A DNA stretch of 64,000 nucleotides from Akkermansiaceae bacterium. GTDB taxonomy: Bacteria > Verrucomicrobiota > Verrucomicrobiia > Verrucomicrobiales > Akkermansiaceae. This document shows positions 8,895-17,178 of this stretch, in pieces. The DNA is taken from contig JACKPZ010000002.1 in the NCBI GenBank assembly GCA_024233135.1, positions 218,874 to 282,873 on the forward strand, in the 5' to 3' direction. Every line of letters starts with the position of its first letter. Within the stretch, counting starts at the first letter, position 1. A program made the position numbers and the translations under genes. Under the pieces are notes generated by a model. That model searched no databases and was not told the origin of the DNA. It saw only the letters and a program-made list of their open reading frames with translations.

Positions 8895-9941
8895 ATGAGC
8901 GCGGCGGAGCAGGGATTCAGGATGCCGGCGGAGTGGACTCCGCAGGAGGCCGTGTGGCTTTCGTGGCCGGTGGATGACCCGCGTCATTGGGGTGGGGCGA
9001 AGCGGGATTTGATCCATGGCAAGTTCGCGGAGATCGCGGCGGCCGTCAGCCGTTTCGAGCCGGTGCGGATCAACGCGCCGGGGTCGGAGCACGCGGCGAT
9101 CCGCTCGCTCTGCAACCGGGCGAAGGCGGTGCCGGAACGGGTCGAGCTTTTCGATCACCCGCACAACGACGTGTGGTGTCGCGATCACGGACCGATCTTC
9201 GTGAAACATGGCGACAGCGGCGAAACCGCGGTCACCGACTGGGGATTCAACGCGTGGGGCGGCAAGTTTCCGCCCTTCGATCTGGACGACTCGATTCCGC
9301 GGCAGATCGCCACGGCGCTCGGCAAGCGGGTCTTCGACGGCGGCATGATCCTGGAAGGCGGGGCGATCGAAGTGAACGGCGCGGGCCAGCTCCTGACCAC
9401 GGAGGCGGTGCTGCTGAACCCGAATCGGAACCCCCATCTCGGCCGCGACGAGATCGAACAAAGGCTCCAAGACGGGCTCGGAGTGAAGGAAATCCTGTGG
9501 CTGGAGAAGGGCATCGAGGGCGACGACACCGACGGCCACATCGACGACCTCGCGCGTTTCGTCGACGAGGAAACCATCCTCACCTGCGTGGAAACGGACG
9601 CGGCATCGCCGAACCGCGCGGTGTTGGAAAACAACCTCGCGCGCCTTCGTTCCTTCAGCGGTCCGCGCGGGCGGGCCTTCGAGGTGGTCGAGATCCCGCT
9701 GCCCGAGGCCTGCGAGGTCCCCGGCTGGCGGCTTCCGGTGCTGCCGGCGTCCTACGTGAATTTCCTGATCGTGAACGGCGGGGTGCTGGTGCCGACCTTC
9801 CGCCAGCACCGCAATGACGACCGGGCGCTCGGCATGATCCGCGAGTTGTTTCCCGGCCGGGAAGTCGTGGGCATCGACTGTCTCGATCTGGTCGAGGAGG
9901 GCGGCACGCTGCACTGCATCTCGCAGCAACAGCCGGCCTGA
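8895..9941 (+). CDS. aguA: Agmatine deiminase (peptidyl-arginine deiminase family)
   Basis: 348 residues from ATG 8895; an in-frame upstream start at 8856 is less likely because homology begins at GFRMPAEWTPQEAVWLSWP. The enzyme would convert agmatine to N-carbamoylputrescine and ammonia. Family signatures are present: DVWCRDHGPIFV, FNAWGGKFPPF, LEGGAIEVNG, the active-site GDDTDGHIDDLARF, and the nucleophile Cys in GGTLHCISQQQP at the C-terminus. No N-carbamoylputrescine amidase (aguB) lies nearby, so the rest of the putrescine route must be elsewhere. A nitronate monooxygenase follows 90 bp downstream on the same strand. Confidence 0.92.
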   Translation: MSAAEQGFRMPAEWTPQEAVWLSWPVDDPRHWGGAKRDLIHGKFAEIAAAVSRFEPVRINAPGSEHAAIRSLCNRAKAVPERVELFDHPHNDVWCRDHGPIFVKHGDSGETAVTDWGFNAWGGKFPPFDLDDSIPRQIATALGKRVFDGGMILEGGAIEVNGAGQLLTTEAVLLNPNRNPHLGRDEIEQRLQDGLGVKEILWLEKGIEGDDTDGHIDDLARFVDEETILTCVETDAASPNRAVLENNLARLRSFSGPRGRAFEVVEIPLPEACEVPGWRLPVLPASYVNFLIVNGGVLVPTFRQHRNDDRALGMIRELFPGREVVGIDCLDLVEEGGTLHCISQQQPA

Positions 9942-10031
9942 CGGGAGCTGCTTTCGGGCGGATCGACTGATTCTCCGTGCATCTCCTGCTTTGCACTCGG
10001 AACCGGGCGCGGCCGGGTGCACAGCCATGCG

Positions 10032-11456
10032 ATGACCCCGCAAGGCCGCGCCCCAGACGAACTCCCGCCACGCATCATCCAAGGAGGGATGGGCGTCTCC
10101 GTCTCCGGATGGCGCCTCGCGCGGGCGGTCTCGACCTGCGGCCAGCTCGGCGTGGTTTCCGGCACCGCGATCGACGTCGTGCTGAGCCGCACGCTGCAAC
10201 TCGGAGATCCCGGCGGCCACTTCCGGCGCGCGCTCGCCGCGTTTCCCCTGCGCGAAGCGGCGGAGCGGATCCTCCGGAAACACTTCATCGAAGGCGGGAA
10301 ACCCGCAGGTTCGCCTTTCCGCCCGATCCCCATGGTGGGTCACCAGCCGTCACGGGAAACCGAGGAACTGGTGATCGCCGCGAATTTCTCCGCCATCCAT
10401 CTCGCCAAGGAAGGCCATGACGGATGGGTGGGGCTGAACCTGCTCGAAAAGATCCAGCCGCCCACGCTGGCGGCCTTGTTCGGCGCGATGCTCGCCGGAG
10501 TCGACGTGGTGCTGATGGGCGCCGGCATCCCGCGGCAGATCCCCGGCATGCTCGATCGCTTCGCCGCGGGCGAGCCCGCCGAGCACCGGCTGGATGTGAC
10601 CGGAGGAACCGCTCCGGTGACGATGCGGCTCGATCCGGCCGACCACGGCATCACCGGGCCGCTTCACCGGCCGATGTTTCTTCCGGTGGTTTCCTCGCAC
10701 GTGCTCGCGCTCACGCTCGCGCGCAAGGCAAGCGGGCGGGTCGATGGATTCATCGTCGAAGGTCCGGTGGCGGGTGGTCACAACGCTCCGCCGCGCGGCA
10801 CGATGCAGCTCAACGAAAGCGGCGAGCCGGTCTATGGCGAGCGTGACAAGATCGATCCCGAGGCCTTTGTGAAACTCGGACTTCCGTTCTGGCTCGCGGG
10901 CGGACGGGCGCACGCCGGCAGCCTGGCGGATGCGATGGCCTGCGGCGCGCGCGGCATCCAGGTGGGCACCGCGTTCGCACTGTGCCGTGAATCCGGATTC
11001 GACCCCGCGCTCAAGTCCCGCATCATCGAATCACTCCGAAACGACTCGCTGGAAATCCGCACGTCCGCCGCCGCCTCACCGACCGGTTTCCCGTTCAAGG
11101 TCGCGCAAGTGGCCGGCACGGTGGCCGAGCCGGCGGTCTATCAGGCGCGGCGGCGGGTCTGCGACATGGGTGTGCTGCGCGAGATCTATCAGAAATCCGA
11201 CGGCTCGGTGGGATACCGCTGCGCCTCGGAGCCGGTCGACGACTACGTCGCCAAAGGCGGGGACGCCGCGGACTGCGAAGGCCGGCTCTGCCTGTGCAAC
11301 GCGCTGTGCGCTTCCGCAGGCGTGCCGCAGGTGCGAAACGGCGAGGAAGAGGCCTGTCTTGTGACGCTGGGCGACGATCTCGCGGAGATCCGCGGCTTGC
11401 TCGGAGATCGGGATGAATACACGGCCGAGGACGTCATCCGCCATTTGCGAGGCTGA
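10032..11456 (+). CDS. Nitronate monooxygenase (2-nitropropane dioxygenase-like)
   Basis: 474 residues from ATG 10032. This is an FMN-dependent TIM-barrel protein: IIQGGMGVSVSGWRLARAVS at the N-terminus, GWVGLNLLEKIQPP, the glycine-rich VEGPVAGGHNAPPRG, and ARGIQVGTAFALCRESG near the phosphate-binding end. It would oxidise alkyl nitronates. The length exceeds the usual 330-380 residues: the C-terminal part beyond ASPTGFPFKVAQVAGT carries a cysteine-rich segment (CRCASE..., CEGRLCLCNALCASAG), a subfamily extension seen in larger homologues. Metabolic role is uncertain. Confidence 0.85.
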   Translation: MTPQGRAPDELPPRIIQGGMGVSVSGWRLARAVSTCGQLGVVSGTAIDVVLSRTLQLGDPGGHFRRALAAFPLREAAERILRKHFIEGGKPAGSPFRPIPMVGHQPSRETEELVIAANFSAIHLAKEGHDGWVGLNLLEKIQPPTLAALFGAMLAGVDVVLMGAGIPRQIPGMLDRFAAGEPAEHRLDVTGGTAPVTMRLDPADHGITGPLHRPMFLPVVSSHVLALTLARKASGRVDGFIVEGPVAGGHNAPPRGTMQLNESGEPVYGERDKIDPEAFVKLGLPFWLAGGRAHAGSLADAMACGARGIQVGTAFALCRESGFDPALKSRIIESLRNDSLEIRTSAAASPTGFPFKVAQVAGTVAEPAVYQARRRVCDMGVLREIYQKSDGSVGYRCASEPVDDYVAKGGDAADCEGRLCLCNALCASAGVPQVRNGEEEACLVTLGDDLAEIRGLLGDRDEYTAEDVIRHLRG

Positions 11457-11481
11457 GTGTTTCGATGGCCTCGCATTGGCT

Positions 11482-11502
11482 CCCGGCCTCATCGAGGCCG
11501 GG
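11482..11502. terminator. Hairpin between convergent genes
   Basis: A perfect 8-bp stem CCCGGCCT / AGGCCGGG with the loop CATCG lies in the 54-bp gap between two convergent genes. There is no T-run on either side, so it is a weak-class or bidirectional terminator candidate. Confidence 0.5.
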
Positions 11503-11510
11503 CTACCTGC

Positions 11511-13031
11511 TCACGTACCGGTGACGATCTCGCAGGCGGGAAGCTCTTGTTTGAGCTTCTCGATCGTTTCCGGGCTCACCTTCGTCTGCCAGAGATAGAG
11601 GCGTTTGAGGTTCGGCATCGCGGTGAGTTTCATCACGCCGTCATCGGTGATGGCGGTGCCGTAGAAGTTCACGGATTCCAGCGCTGGGAGTTTGGCGAGG
11701 GTTTCGATGGCGGCATCGGTGATGCCGGTTTCCGCGAGGCGGAGCATCCGCAGGTTCTTCGCCGGTGCGAGGCTCGCGACGGAGCGGTCGGTCACCTTGG
11801 TGGCGGATAGATCGATGGATACCAGGTGCGGAATCAACGGCGAGATCTTCGCGAACCCGTTGTCGTCGAGGTTTCCGCGGAGCGACATCGCGGTGAAGGT
11901 CACCAGCGGAGACTCCTGCGACTCGAAGCCCACCGCGCCGGGAAACTCGGATGCCAGACCGGAGACCACGCGTTTCAACTCGTCGTCCGGCCCCGAGTGC
12001 GCGGTCGCCGTGCTCTTGGCTTCTTCGGCGGCCGCAGGCTTGAGATTTCCGAGCGAGGCGATCGCGTCACGAACTCCATCCGCGCCGGCGAGTTCGGAGA
12101 GTTTCTTCACCGGATCCGCGCCGCTGTCGATCCACCACTTGAGCACCGCGAGTTCGTTTTCCTCGATGTCCGGTTTCCCTTCGGGCGGCATGTGGAATTC
12201 GTCGTCCTCGGGCAGCTCGATGTATTCAACGAGGATGCTGTCGGCCGAACTTCCCGCCTCGATGGCAGGTCCTTCGGTTCCGCCCTTCACCATCATTTCG
12301 AAGGTGTCGAGCCGCAGCTTGCCCTTCGCTTTTCCGGGCTTGTGACAGGAAACGCAGCGGCGTTCGAGAATCGGCGCGACCACATCGACGTAGACCACGG
12401 GATCGGCCGGCAGGGCGCTCTCTTCTTCGGGTTTCTGCTTCGGTTCGAGGCCGAGGATCCTGCGGATCGGGTCCGGCGCATACTTCGTGAGATAGTCGCT
12501 GCCGTGGGTGAGCGACGCGCCGTCATGGCTGGCGAAACTCATCACGCCCACCGAGCCGAAGAGGAGCAGGCGATACCACGCCGGGTTCCCAGCGGTGGAA
12601 ACCGTCCAAGCCTTGACGATGAACGTGAACACCGCGGCCACCGCAAAGATCAGGCCGCCCCAAAGATGGCGCTCGGCGAGTTCATTGCCGCTGTAGTCGT
12701 CACCGTGGCCGTGAAACAAAAGGAAGCCGGCGACCACCGCGACGATCGCGCTGGCGGCACCGAAGAACATTGGAAACAGGTTGGCATCCCGCGTTTTCCC
12801 GCGGCGGAAGAACATCGCGCCGAGCTCCTGGCATACGATCAGCAGGAAAACGCCGATCGGCAGATGCAGCAGCACCGGGTGGAAATGGCCGACAAATCGG
12901 AACCAATCGGGCATCTTCGCACCATCCGGCTTTCCGGCCAGGAACGGCATCGCAATCAACGCGGCCATCGCCAGCAGACCGACGAAGGTGAGAAACCAGG
13001 GACGCTTCCGGGAACAAGACGAATCTTCCAT
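11511..13031 (-). CDS. Membrane protein with PSCyt1-type cytochrome domain and LRRs
   Basis: 506 residues. Four to five membrane spans fill residues 10-170 (WFLTFVGLLAMAALIAMPFLA, HPVLLHLPIGVFLLIVC, AASAIVAVVAGFLLF, LIFAVAAVFTFIV), matching a DUF2231-like module with HxxLLHLPIG. Residues about 205-310 hold a planctomycete cytochrome C-like domain with a single haem motif CVSCHKPGKAKGKLRLDT and the distal MPPEGKPDIEENEL. The C-terminal 160 residues are leucine-rich repeats (VSIDLSATKVTD, LRMLRLAETGITDAAIETL). It is probably a periplasm-facing membrane redox or sensory protein. This architecture is typical of Planctomycetes and Verrucomicrobia; the partner is unknown. Confidence 0.82.
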   Translation of the reverse strand: MEDSSCSRKRPWFLTFVGLLAMAALIAMPFLAGKPDGAKMPDWFRFVGHFHPVLLHLPIGVFLLIVCQELGAMFFRRGKTRDANLFPMFFGAASAIVAVVAGFLLFHGHGDDYSGNELAERHLWGGLIFAVAAVFTFIVKAWTVSTAGNPAWYRLLLFGSVGVMSFASHDGASLTHGSDYLTKYAPDPIRRILGLEPKQKPEEESALPADPVVYVDVVAPILERRCVSCHKPGKAKGKLRLDTFEMMVKGGTEGPAIEAGSSADSILVEYIELPEDDEFHMPPEGKPDIEENELAVLKWWIDSGADPVKKLSELAGADGVRDAIASLGNLKPAAAEEAKSTATAHSGPDDELKRVVSGLASEFPGAVGFESQESPLVTFTAMSLRGNLDDNGFAKISPLIPHLVSIDLSATKVTDRSVASLAPAKNLRMLRLAETGITDAAIETLAKLPALESVNFYGTAITDDGVMKLTAMPNLKRLYLWQTKVSPETIEKLKQELPACEIVTGT

Positions 13032-13086
13032 GAACGGCTGGAATACGCGGCGGATCGGCCGATGTTTCCCGGCCGCGCGGATTTTC

Positions 13087-13326
13087 TCAAACGTCGATGG
13101 TCGCGTCGGACGGACGGCCGCCGCGCGGAGCCGCCTTCGCTCCCCTGCCCTTGCCGAGGAACGGGATCCACCTGGTGACGTCGTAACCGAGGAAAGCCAT
13201 CGACTTGACGAAGATCATGAGCATCGCCGCCTCGTCGATGAACGGAATCGGATCGGGCAGCGGACCCGCGAGCAGCAGGTAGGCGCCGGAAGCGGTGGCG
13301 AGCAGGGCGGCGATTCGGCGTTTCAT
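13087..13326 (-). CDS. Small membrane protein, DUF1232/YkvA-like
   Basis: 79 residues from ATG 13326. Two hydrophobic stretches (IAALLATASGAYLLLAGPLP and AAMLMIFVKSMAFLGYDV) flank DPIPFIDEA, which recalls the short DUF1232 (YkvA) motif. The C-terminal tail is basic and charged (GKGRGAKAAPRGGRPSD). It lies between the cytochrome/LRR gene and the DUF4407 gene on the same strand, 55 and 63 bp away. Confidence 0.55.
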   Translation of the reverse strand: MKRRIAALLATASGAYLLLAGPLPDPIPFIDEAAMLMIFVKSMAFLGYDVTRWIPFLGKGRGAKAAPRGGRPSDATIDV

Positions 13327-13389
13327 GGCGGGCAAGGTAACACGGAACGAGGGCCGCGCAATTCCACTCGCGGCGCGGGATTCCACCCG

Positions 13390-15081
13390 TCAGGACTCCG
13401 GTTGCGCGTGGCGGCTGGTGAAAAAGACCTCCATCCGGTTGTGCAGATCGTCGTAGAAACGGCGTTTGATCGCTTCGAGCGCGGCACGCTTGTCGCTCTC
13501 GGCCACGCCGATCGCCTGCTCCTCGAGTTTCATTTTCTCGGCGAAGGACTTCTCCATCTCGATGAGCGAATCGAGAAACTCGCGGGCCGCTCGGGTGTGC
13601 TCCACGCCATCGACGAGCGCGTGTTCGAGCCGGCGGTTGCGGGTGACGGCGATCAGGTTGCCGGATGCGAGCTGGTCCATGTAGCGGCCGTGGCTTTGGC
13701 GGAACGCGCGGTGCTCGGCGTCGAAGGTGATCTCGTCGCGGTCGACGAGCGTGTCGTAAGGACCGGGCTTGGTGAAAAACTTCACGATCAGCGGGATGGT
13801 GTCCACCAACATGAACAAAGCGGTCAACACGATGTAGGTGTAGAACGCGAAGGTGCCACCGCGGCTGCCGGCCTTGAACAGATCATGCAGGGCCAGCGTC
13901 TGCGTGAGGATGTCGCGGCGTGGCTCGGCGCGGATGGCGGCGAGGCGATCCGTTTCCTCGGAGGCGACGGACGCGAGTTCGTCCTGAAGGCGCTTGAGTT
14001 CGTCCAGACGGGTGTCGATCTGTGCCTTGATCGTGTCCCGCAGGGCGTTCTGCTGGGTCACAAACTGGTCGGCCTGGTCCTGCTCGACCTTGCGCTTGAG
14101 CGTGGCGACGCGCTCGGCCTCGACTTGGTTCGCCTTGGCGATCTCGGCGAGTTTCTCGTCGTACTGGGCGATCGCCGTCGCCTCCGCCTCGCGCGATTGC
14201 GTCTGGAGCGTGGCTTTCTCGCTGCTGAGGTGTTCGAGTAACGAGCCGATGCGTTTGGACTCCTCGCGGCGCGGTTCGAGTTGGTCCGAGCGGATCGACC
14301 GGGCACGCGGCCCCTCGCCAACGAGGCCGGAACGCTGGCCGTTGAGCTCGCGCTCGAACTCGCTCTGCCAGAATCCGAGCTCGGTCTGGAGTTTCGCGTA
14401 TTGCGGCGTCAGCTCGTCGGATTGTTTCGTGACGATTTCGAGCCGCTCGCGGAACGGCGCGGTCGCCTCGTCGATCGCTTGTTTCAGCTCGGCCTGCTGC
14501 TCGGCCGTGAGCCCCGGGATGGCGGCATCCGCGTCCTCGGTTTCCTGAAGGATGAACTTCGCTTGGAACGACTCGTTCCACTTCTCGCGTTGCTCGGCGA
14601 TGATCTGCTCCAGGCGCCCCGCTTCGGCGCGAACCCGTTCTTTTTCCCCGGCGAAATCCGCGCGAACGATTTCGATCTCCGCCGCCCGGTCCTTTTCGAT
14701 GACCGACGAAACCGTGTCGCGGAACAGCAACAGCACCAGCGGGTGCGCGATGGTGATGCCCATCAACACCGCCACCACGATCCGCAGGGAAAACTGCGAG
14801 AGCTTGCGGAACAACGACATGTAGGGCCGGTAGCCGGCGAGCAACGCGCGGTCGATCGTCAGGATGATGAAGGCCCAGACCGTGGCGACCGGATAGATCA
14901 CCCGCGGGTTGTCGGTGATCGTCGAGAGCGCATAGGAGCAGGCGATGAACGCGAACAAACAGGGAACCAGAACGGTCGCACCGAAGGCGACGTATTTCCG
15001 CTGCTCCCATGCGGGGCATTGTTCGAGCGTGTGGGTGCCGGCACCGGAGAGCCAGAAGAAGGCGCGTTTCAGCGAGTGCAT
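13390..15081 (-). CDS. DUF4407 membrane protein with long coiled coil
   Basis: 563 residues. It has three N-terminal membrane spans (FGATVLVPCLFAFIACSYAL, VIYPVATVWAFIILTIDRALL, LRIVVAVLMGITIAHPLVLLL), then about 230 residues of charged helical coiled coil (residues about 140-370), then a fourth span (FAFYTYIVLTALFMLVDTIPLIV) and a soluble C-terminus. The pattern, including ITIDRAL after the second span and DTIPLIVK in the fourth, is that of DUF4407. The function of the family is unknown; the topology suggests a large periplasmic or cytoplasmic stalk. The gene lies 111 bp downstream of the antiporter on the same strand. Confidence 0.8.
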   Translation of the reverse strand: MHSLKRAFFWLSGAGTHTLEQCPAWEQRKYVAFGATVLVPCLFAFIACSYALSTITDNPRVIYPVATVWAFIILTIDRALLAGYRPYMSLFRKLSQFSLRIVVAVLMGITIAHPLVLLLFRDTVSSVIEKDRAAEIEIVRADFAGEKERVRAEAGRLEQIIAEQREKWNESFQAKFILQETEDADAAIPGLTAEQQAELKQAIDEATAPFRERLEIVTKQSDELTPQYAKLQTELGFWQSEFERELNGQRSGLVGEGPRARSIRSDQLEPRREESKRIGSLLEHLSSEKATLQTQSREAEATAIAQYDEKLAEIAKANQVEAERVATLKRKVEQDQADQFVTQQNALRDTIKAQIDTRLDELKRLQDELASVASEETDRLAAIRAEPRRDILTQTLALHDLFKAGSRGGTFAFYTYIVLTALFMLVDTIPLIVKFFTKPGPYDTLVDRDEITFDAEHRAFRQSHGRYMDQLASGNLIAVTRNRRLEHALVDGVEHTRAAREFLDSLIEMEKSFAEKMKLEEQAIGVAESDKRAALEAIKRRFYDDLHNRMEVFFTSRHAQPES

Positions 15082-15174
15082 GAATGGTGGGGGCTGGATG
15101 GTCCGCGTCCGGAGCCAGTCTCCGGATTCAATCCCGCACTACGTCACCCATCGCCGCCGCTTTTCAATCGGGAA

Positions 15175-15192
15175 ATTTCCACCGGTGGGAAA
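15175..15192 (-). terminator. Hairpin just after the antiporter gene
   Basis: On the minus strand TTTCCCACC / GGTGGAAA forms a short stem with one bulged C, centred on the palindrome CCACCGGTGG and followed by TTTCCC. It begins directly after the stop codon. The short stem and weak T-run make it a tentative terminator. Confidence 0.35.
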
Positions 15193-17037
15193 TCAAGCGG
15201 TGGCGGTCTCTTCGGGCACCATCGCGATGACCGCCGTGCCGGACGGGACCTTGCCCAGATCCGGTGGCACCGGCCGCAGGCCCTTCGCATCGGAAAGAAA
15301 CATGATCACCGCCTCGGGATTCGCTTCCTCGAAATCCTGGAGGCCGAATTTCTCGGTCATGAGCACGCGTTTCATCTTCGCGCTTCTCGCAGCCAGCTCC
15401 GAGAGATCGGCATGCCCCGGGGACCCGGTGAAACAAATGCGGCTGCGCACCTCGCCCGCCGCCGCGCTGCGATGGTGCGAATGGCGGTCGGCCGGCGCCA
15501 CCTGCCAGCAGCCCGCCGTGCCGAACTGGTGGCGGAAACGGAACGCGGCGATCGAGTTCACCTCGTCGTTCGGCGTGCCGGCGATGAGGTGGCCGATGCC
15601 GTTGAAATCGAGCACCTCCTCGGCGAATTCCGAGAGGATGTTCGCCCGGTGCGCCTCGATGCCGAGCATCCGCGCTGCGGAAACATTGGCGAAATTCGTA
15701 TCCACCATCATCACCCGCTGGCCCTCGTCGAGCAGCGCCTTGGCCGCGAGCCGCGCCCAAGAATCGGCACCGGCGAAGAGAATTCCCGTCGCGGCGCCCT
15801 GCGACAGGCCGAGGCGTCGCGAGAGCGGCCCCGCTCCGAGGCCATACACCGCCACCGTGCCCATGATCACAAAAAACACGAGGGCCACCAACTCACGCGA
15901 TTGCTCGGCGATCAGCGCGGACATTTCCGGGCCGAACTCCCCGTGACGGGCTGCCTCTTCAAACTCCAGCGCGAAGATCGAGGTCACCGCGGCGGCCACG
16001 ATCCCGCGCGGAGCCAGGAAGGCCAGCAGGGTGCGCTCCTTCACCGTCGTGCGCCCGGATCCCGCCAGCGAGACCAGCACCGACACCGGCCGGCCGACCA
16101 ACACCAGGAACATCAGCAGCCACGCGCCTTTTTCCAACGAAGCCATCAGATCCACCGGCGCGATCCGTCCTGATAGAACAATGAACAACAGCGAGATGAT
16201 CAGGATCCGCAGGTTCTCCTTGAACTCGAGGATATGCCGTACCGAAACCGAGCGCTGGTTGGCGAGCGCGATGCCGAGCACCGTCACCGTCAGCAGGCCC
16301 GCCTCCTTTTCCACCATGTTCGATCCCGTGAAGGCGACCGCCACCACGCCCAGCAGGAAAACCGGCTGCAGATAGTCCGGCACCAGATGCCGGCGGAGCA
16401 GGATCTCGACGATCTTCGCCAACACCACCGCGCCGACCACGCCCACCGCGACCATCACGCCCACCGCCTGCACGGTATCCCCCCATGCCGCGGCCGGGTC
16501 TTTCGCCAAGGCCACTTTGAAAACGAGCACGCCGAGGATCGCGCCGATCGGATCCACCACGATGCCCTCCCACTTGACGATCGAAGCCATCTTGCGCGTC
16601 AGATTCACATGCCGGAGCAGGGGCCCGATCACCGTCGGCCCGGTCACCGTGAGGATCGAGCCGATCAACGCAGCGATCCGGAGGTCGAAGTCCAGCACGT
16701 AGGTCATGAACGCGGTGGTCAGCAGAAACGAAAGCCCCACGGCGAAGGTGCAAAGCCGCAGGATCGGCACGCCGCTTTCCTTCAACTCGCGGAACTTCAG
16801 CGTCAGCCCGCCTTCGAACAGGATGATGGCCACGAACAGGCCGACCGCGGACAGCAACGGACTCGCGCCGTTGTCGCCGGCCGCGAGGTAGTCATCGATC
16901 CGCACGCCCGACACGAGGCCGAACGCGAACCCGAAACCTAACAACAGCAGGATCGACGGCAGCTTCAGTTTCCACGCCAGCCACTGGGCGGCGACTCCGA
17001 GCGCGAGGATCCAGGTGAGGAAAACAAGGGGGGACAT
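15193..17037 (-). CDS. Cation:proton antiporter with TrkA-N-like domain
   Basis: 614 residues from ATG 17037. About 12-13 hydrophobic spans fill residues 1-410, with the CPA-type features LLLGFGFAFGLVSG, LFEGGLTLKF, LTVTGPTVIGPLLR, KWEGIVVDPIGAILG and LAFLAPRGIVAAAVTSIFAL. It would exchange Na+ or K+ for protons across the inner membrane. A soluble tail follows with a Rossmann-like start (GILFAGADSWARLAAKALLDEGQRVMMVDT), resembling TrkA-N nucleotide-binding domains. The canonical GxGxxG is degenerate (AGADSW), and a histidine-rich loop (DRHSHHRSAAAGEVR) interrupts it, so nucleotide gating is doubtful. The start is placed where homology begins. Confidence 0.88.
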   Translation of the reverse strand: MSPLVFLTWILALGVAAQWLAWKLKLPSILLLLGFGFAFGLVSGVRIDDYLAAGDNGASPLLSAVGLFVAIILFEGGLTLKFRELKESGVPILRLCTFAVGLSFLLTTAFMTYVLDFDLRIAALIGSILTVTGPTVIGPLLRHVNLTRKMASIVKWEGIVVDPIGAILGVLVFKVALAKDPAAAWGDTVQAVGVMVAVGVVGAVVLAKIVEILLRRHLVPDYLQPVFLLGVVAVAFTGSNMVEKEAGLLTVTVLGIALANQRSVSVRHILEFKENLRILIISLLFIVLSGRIAPVDLMASLEKGAWLLMFLVLVGRPVSVLVSLAGSGRTTVKERTLLAFLAPRGIVAAAVTSIFALEFEEAARHGEFGPEMSALIAEQSRELVALVFFVIMGTVAVYGLGAGPLSRRLGLSQGAATGILFAGADSWARLAAKALLDEGQRVMMVDTNFANVSAARMLGIEAHRANILSEFAEEVLDFNGIGHLIAGTPNDEVNSIAAFRFRHQFGTAGCWQVAPADRHSHHRSAAAGEVRSRICFTGSPGHADLSELAARSAKMKRVLMTEKFGLQDFEEANPEAVIMFLSDAKGLRPVPPDLGKVPSGTAVIAMVPEETATA

Positions 17038-17178
17038 GACAAATCGTGGCCGGCACGTGTTCCGGTGTCCGTGATTCTCACGATCCGGAGACGTGTGTCG
17101 AACAGGATTTCCCCGGAACAGGCGTGCGTGCAAAAAAGCTTCTCAGCTCCGGATTCCAAATCTAGATATTGCGTTTCC

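Noticed and set aside
14281..16173. 630-residue + strand open frame across DUF4407 and antiporter genes
   Set aside because: It crosses two well-supported minus-strand genes and shows Arg/His-rich, non-family sequence.
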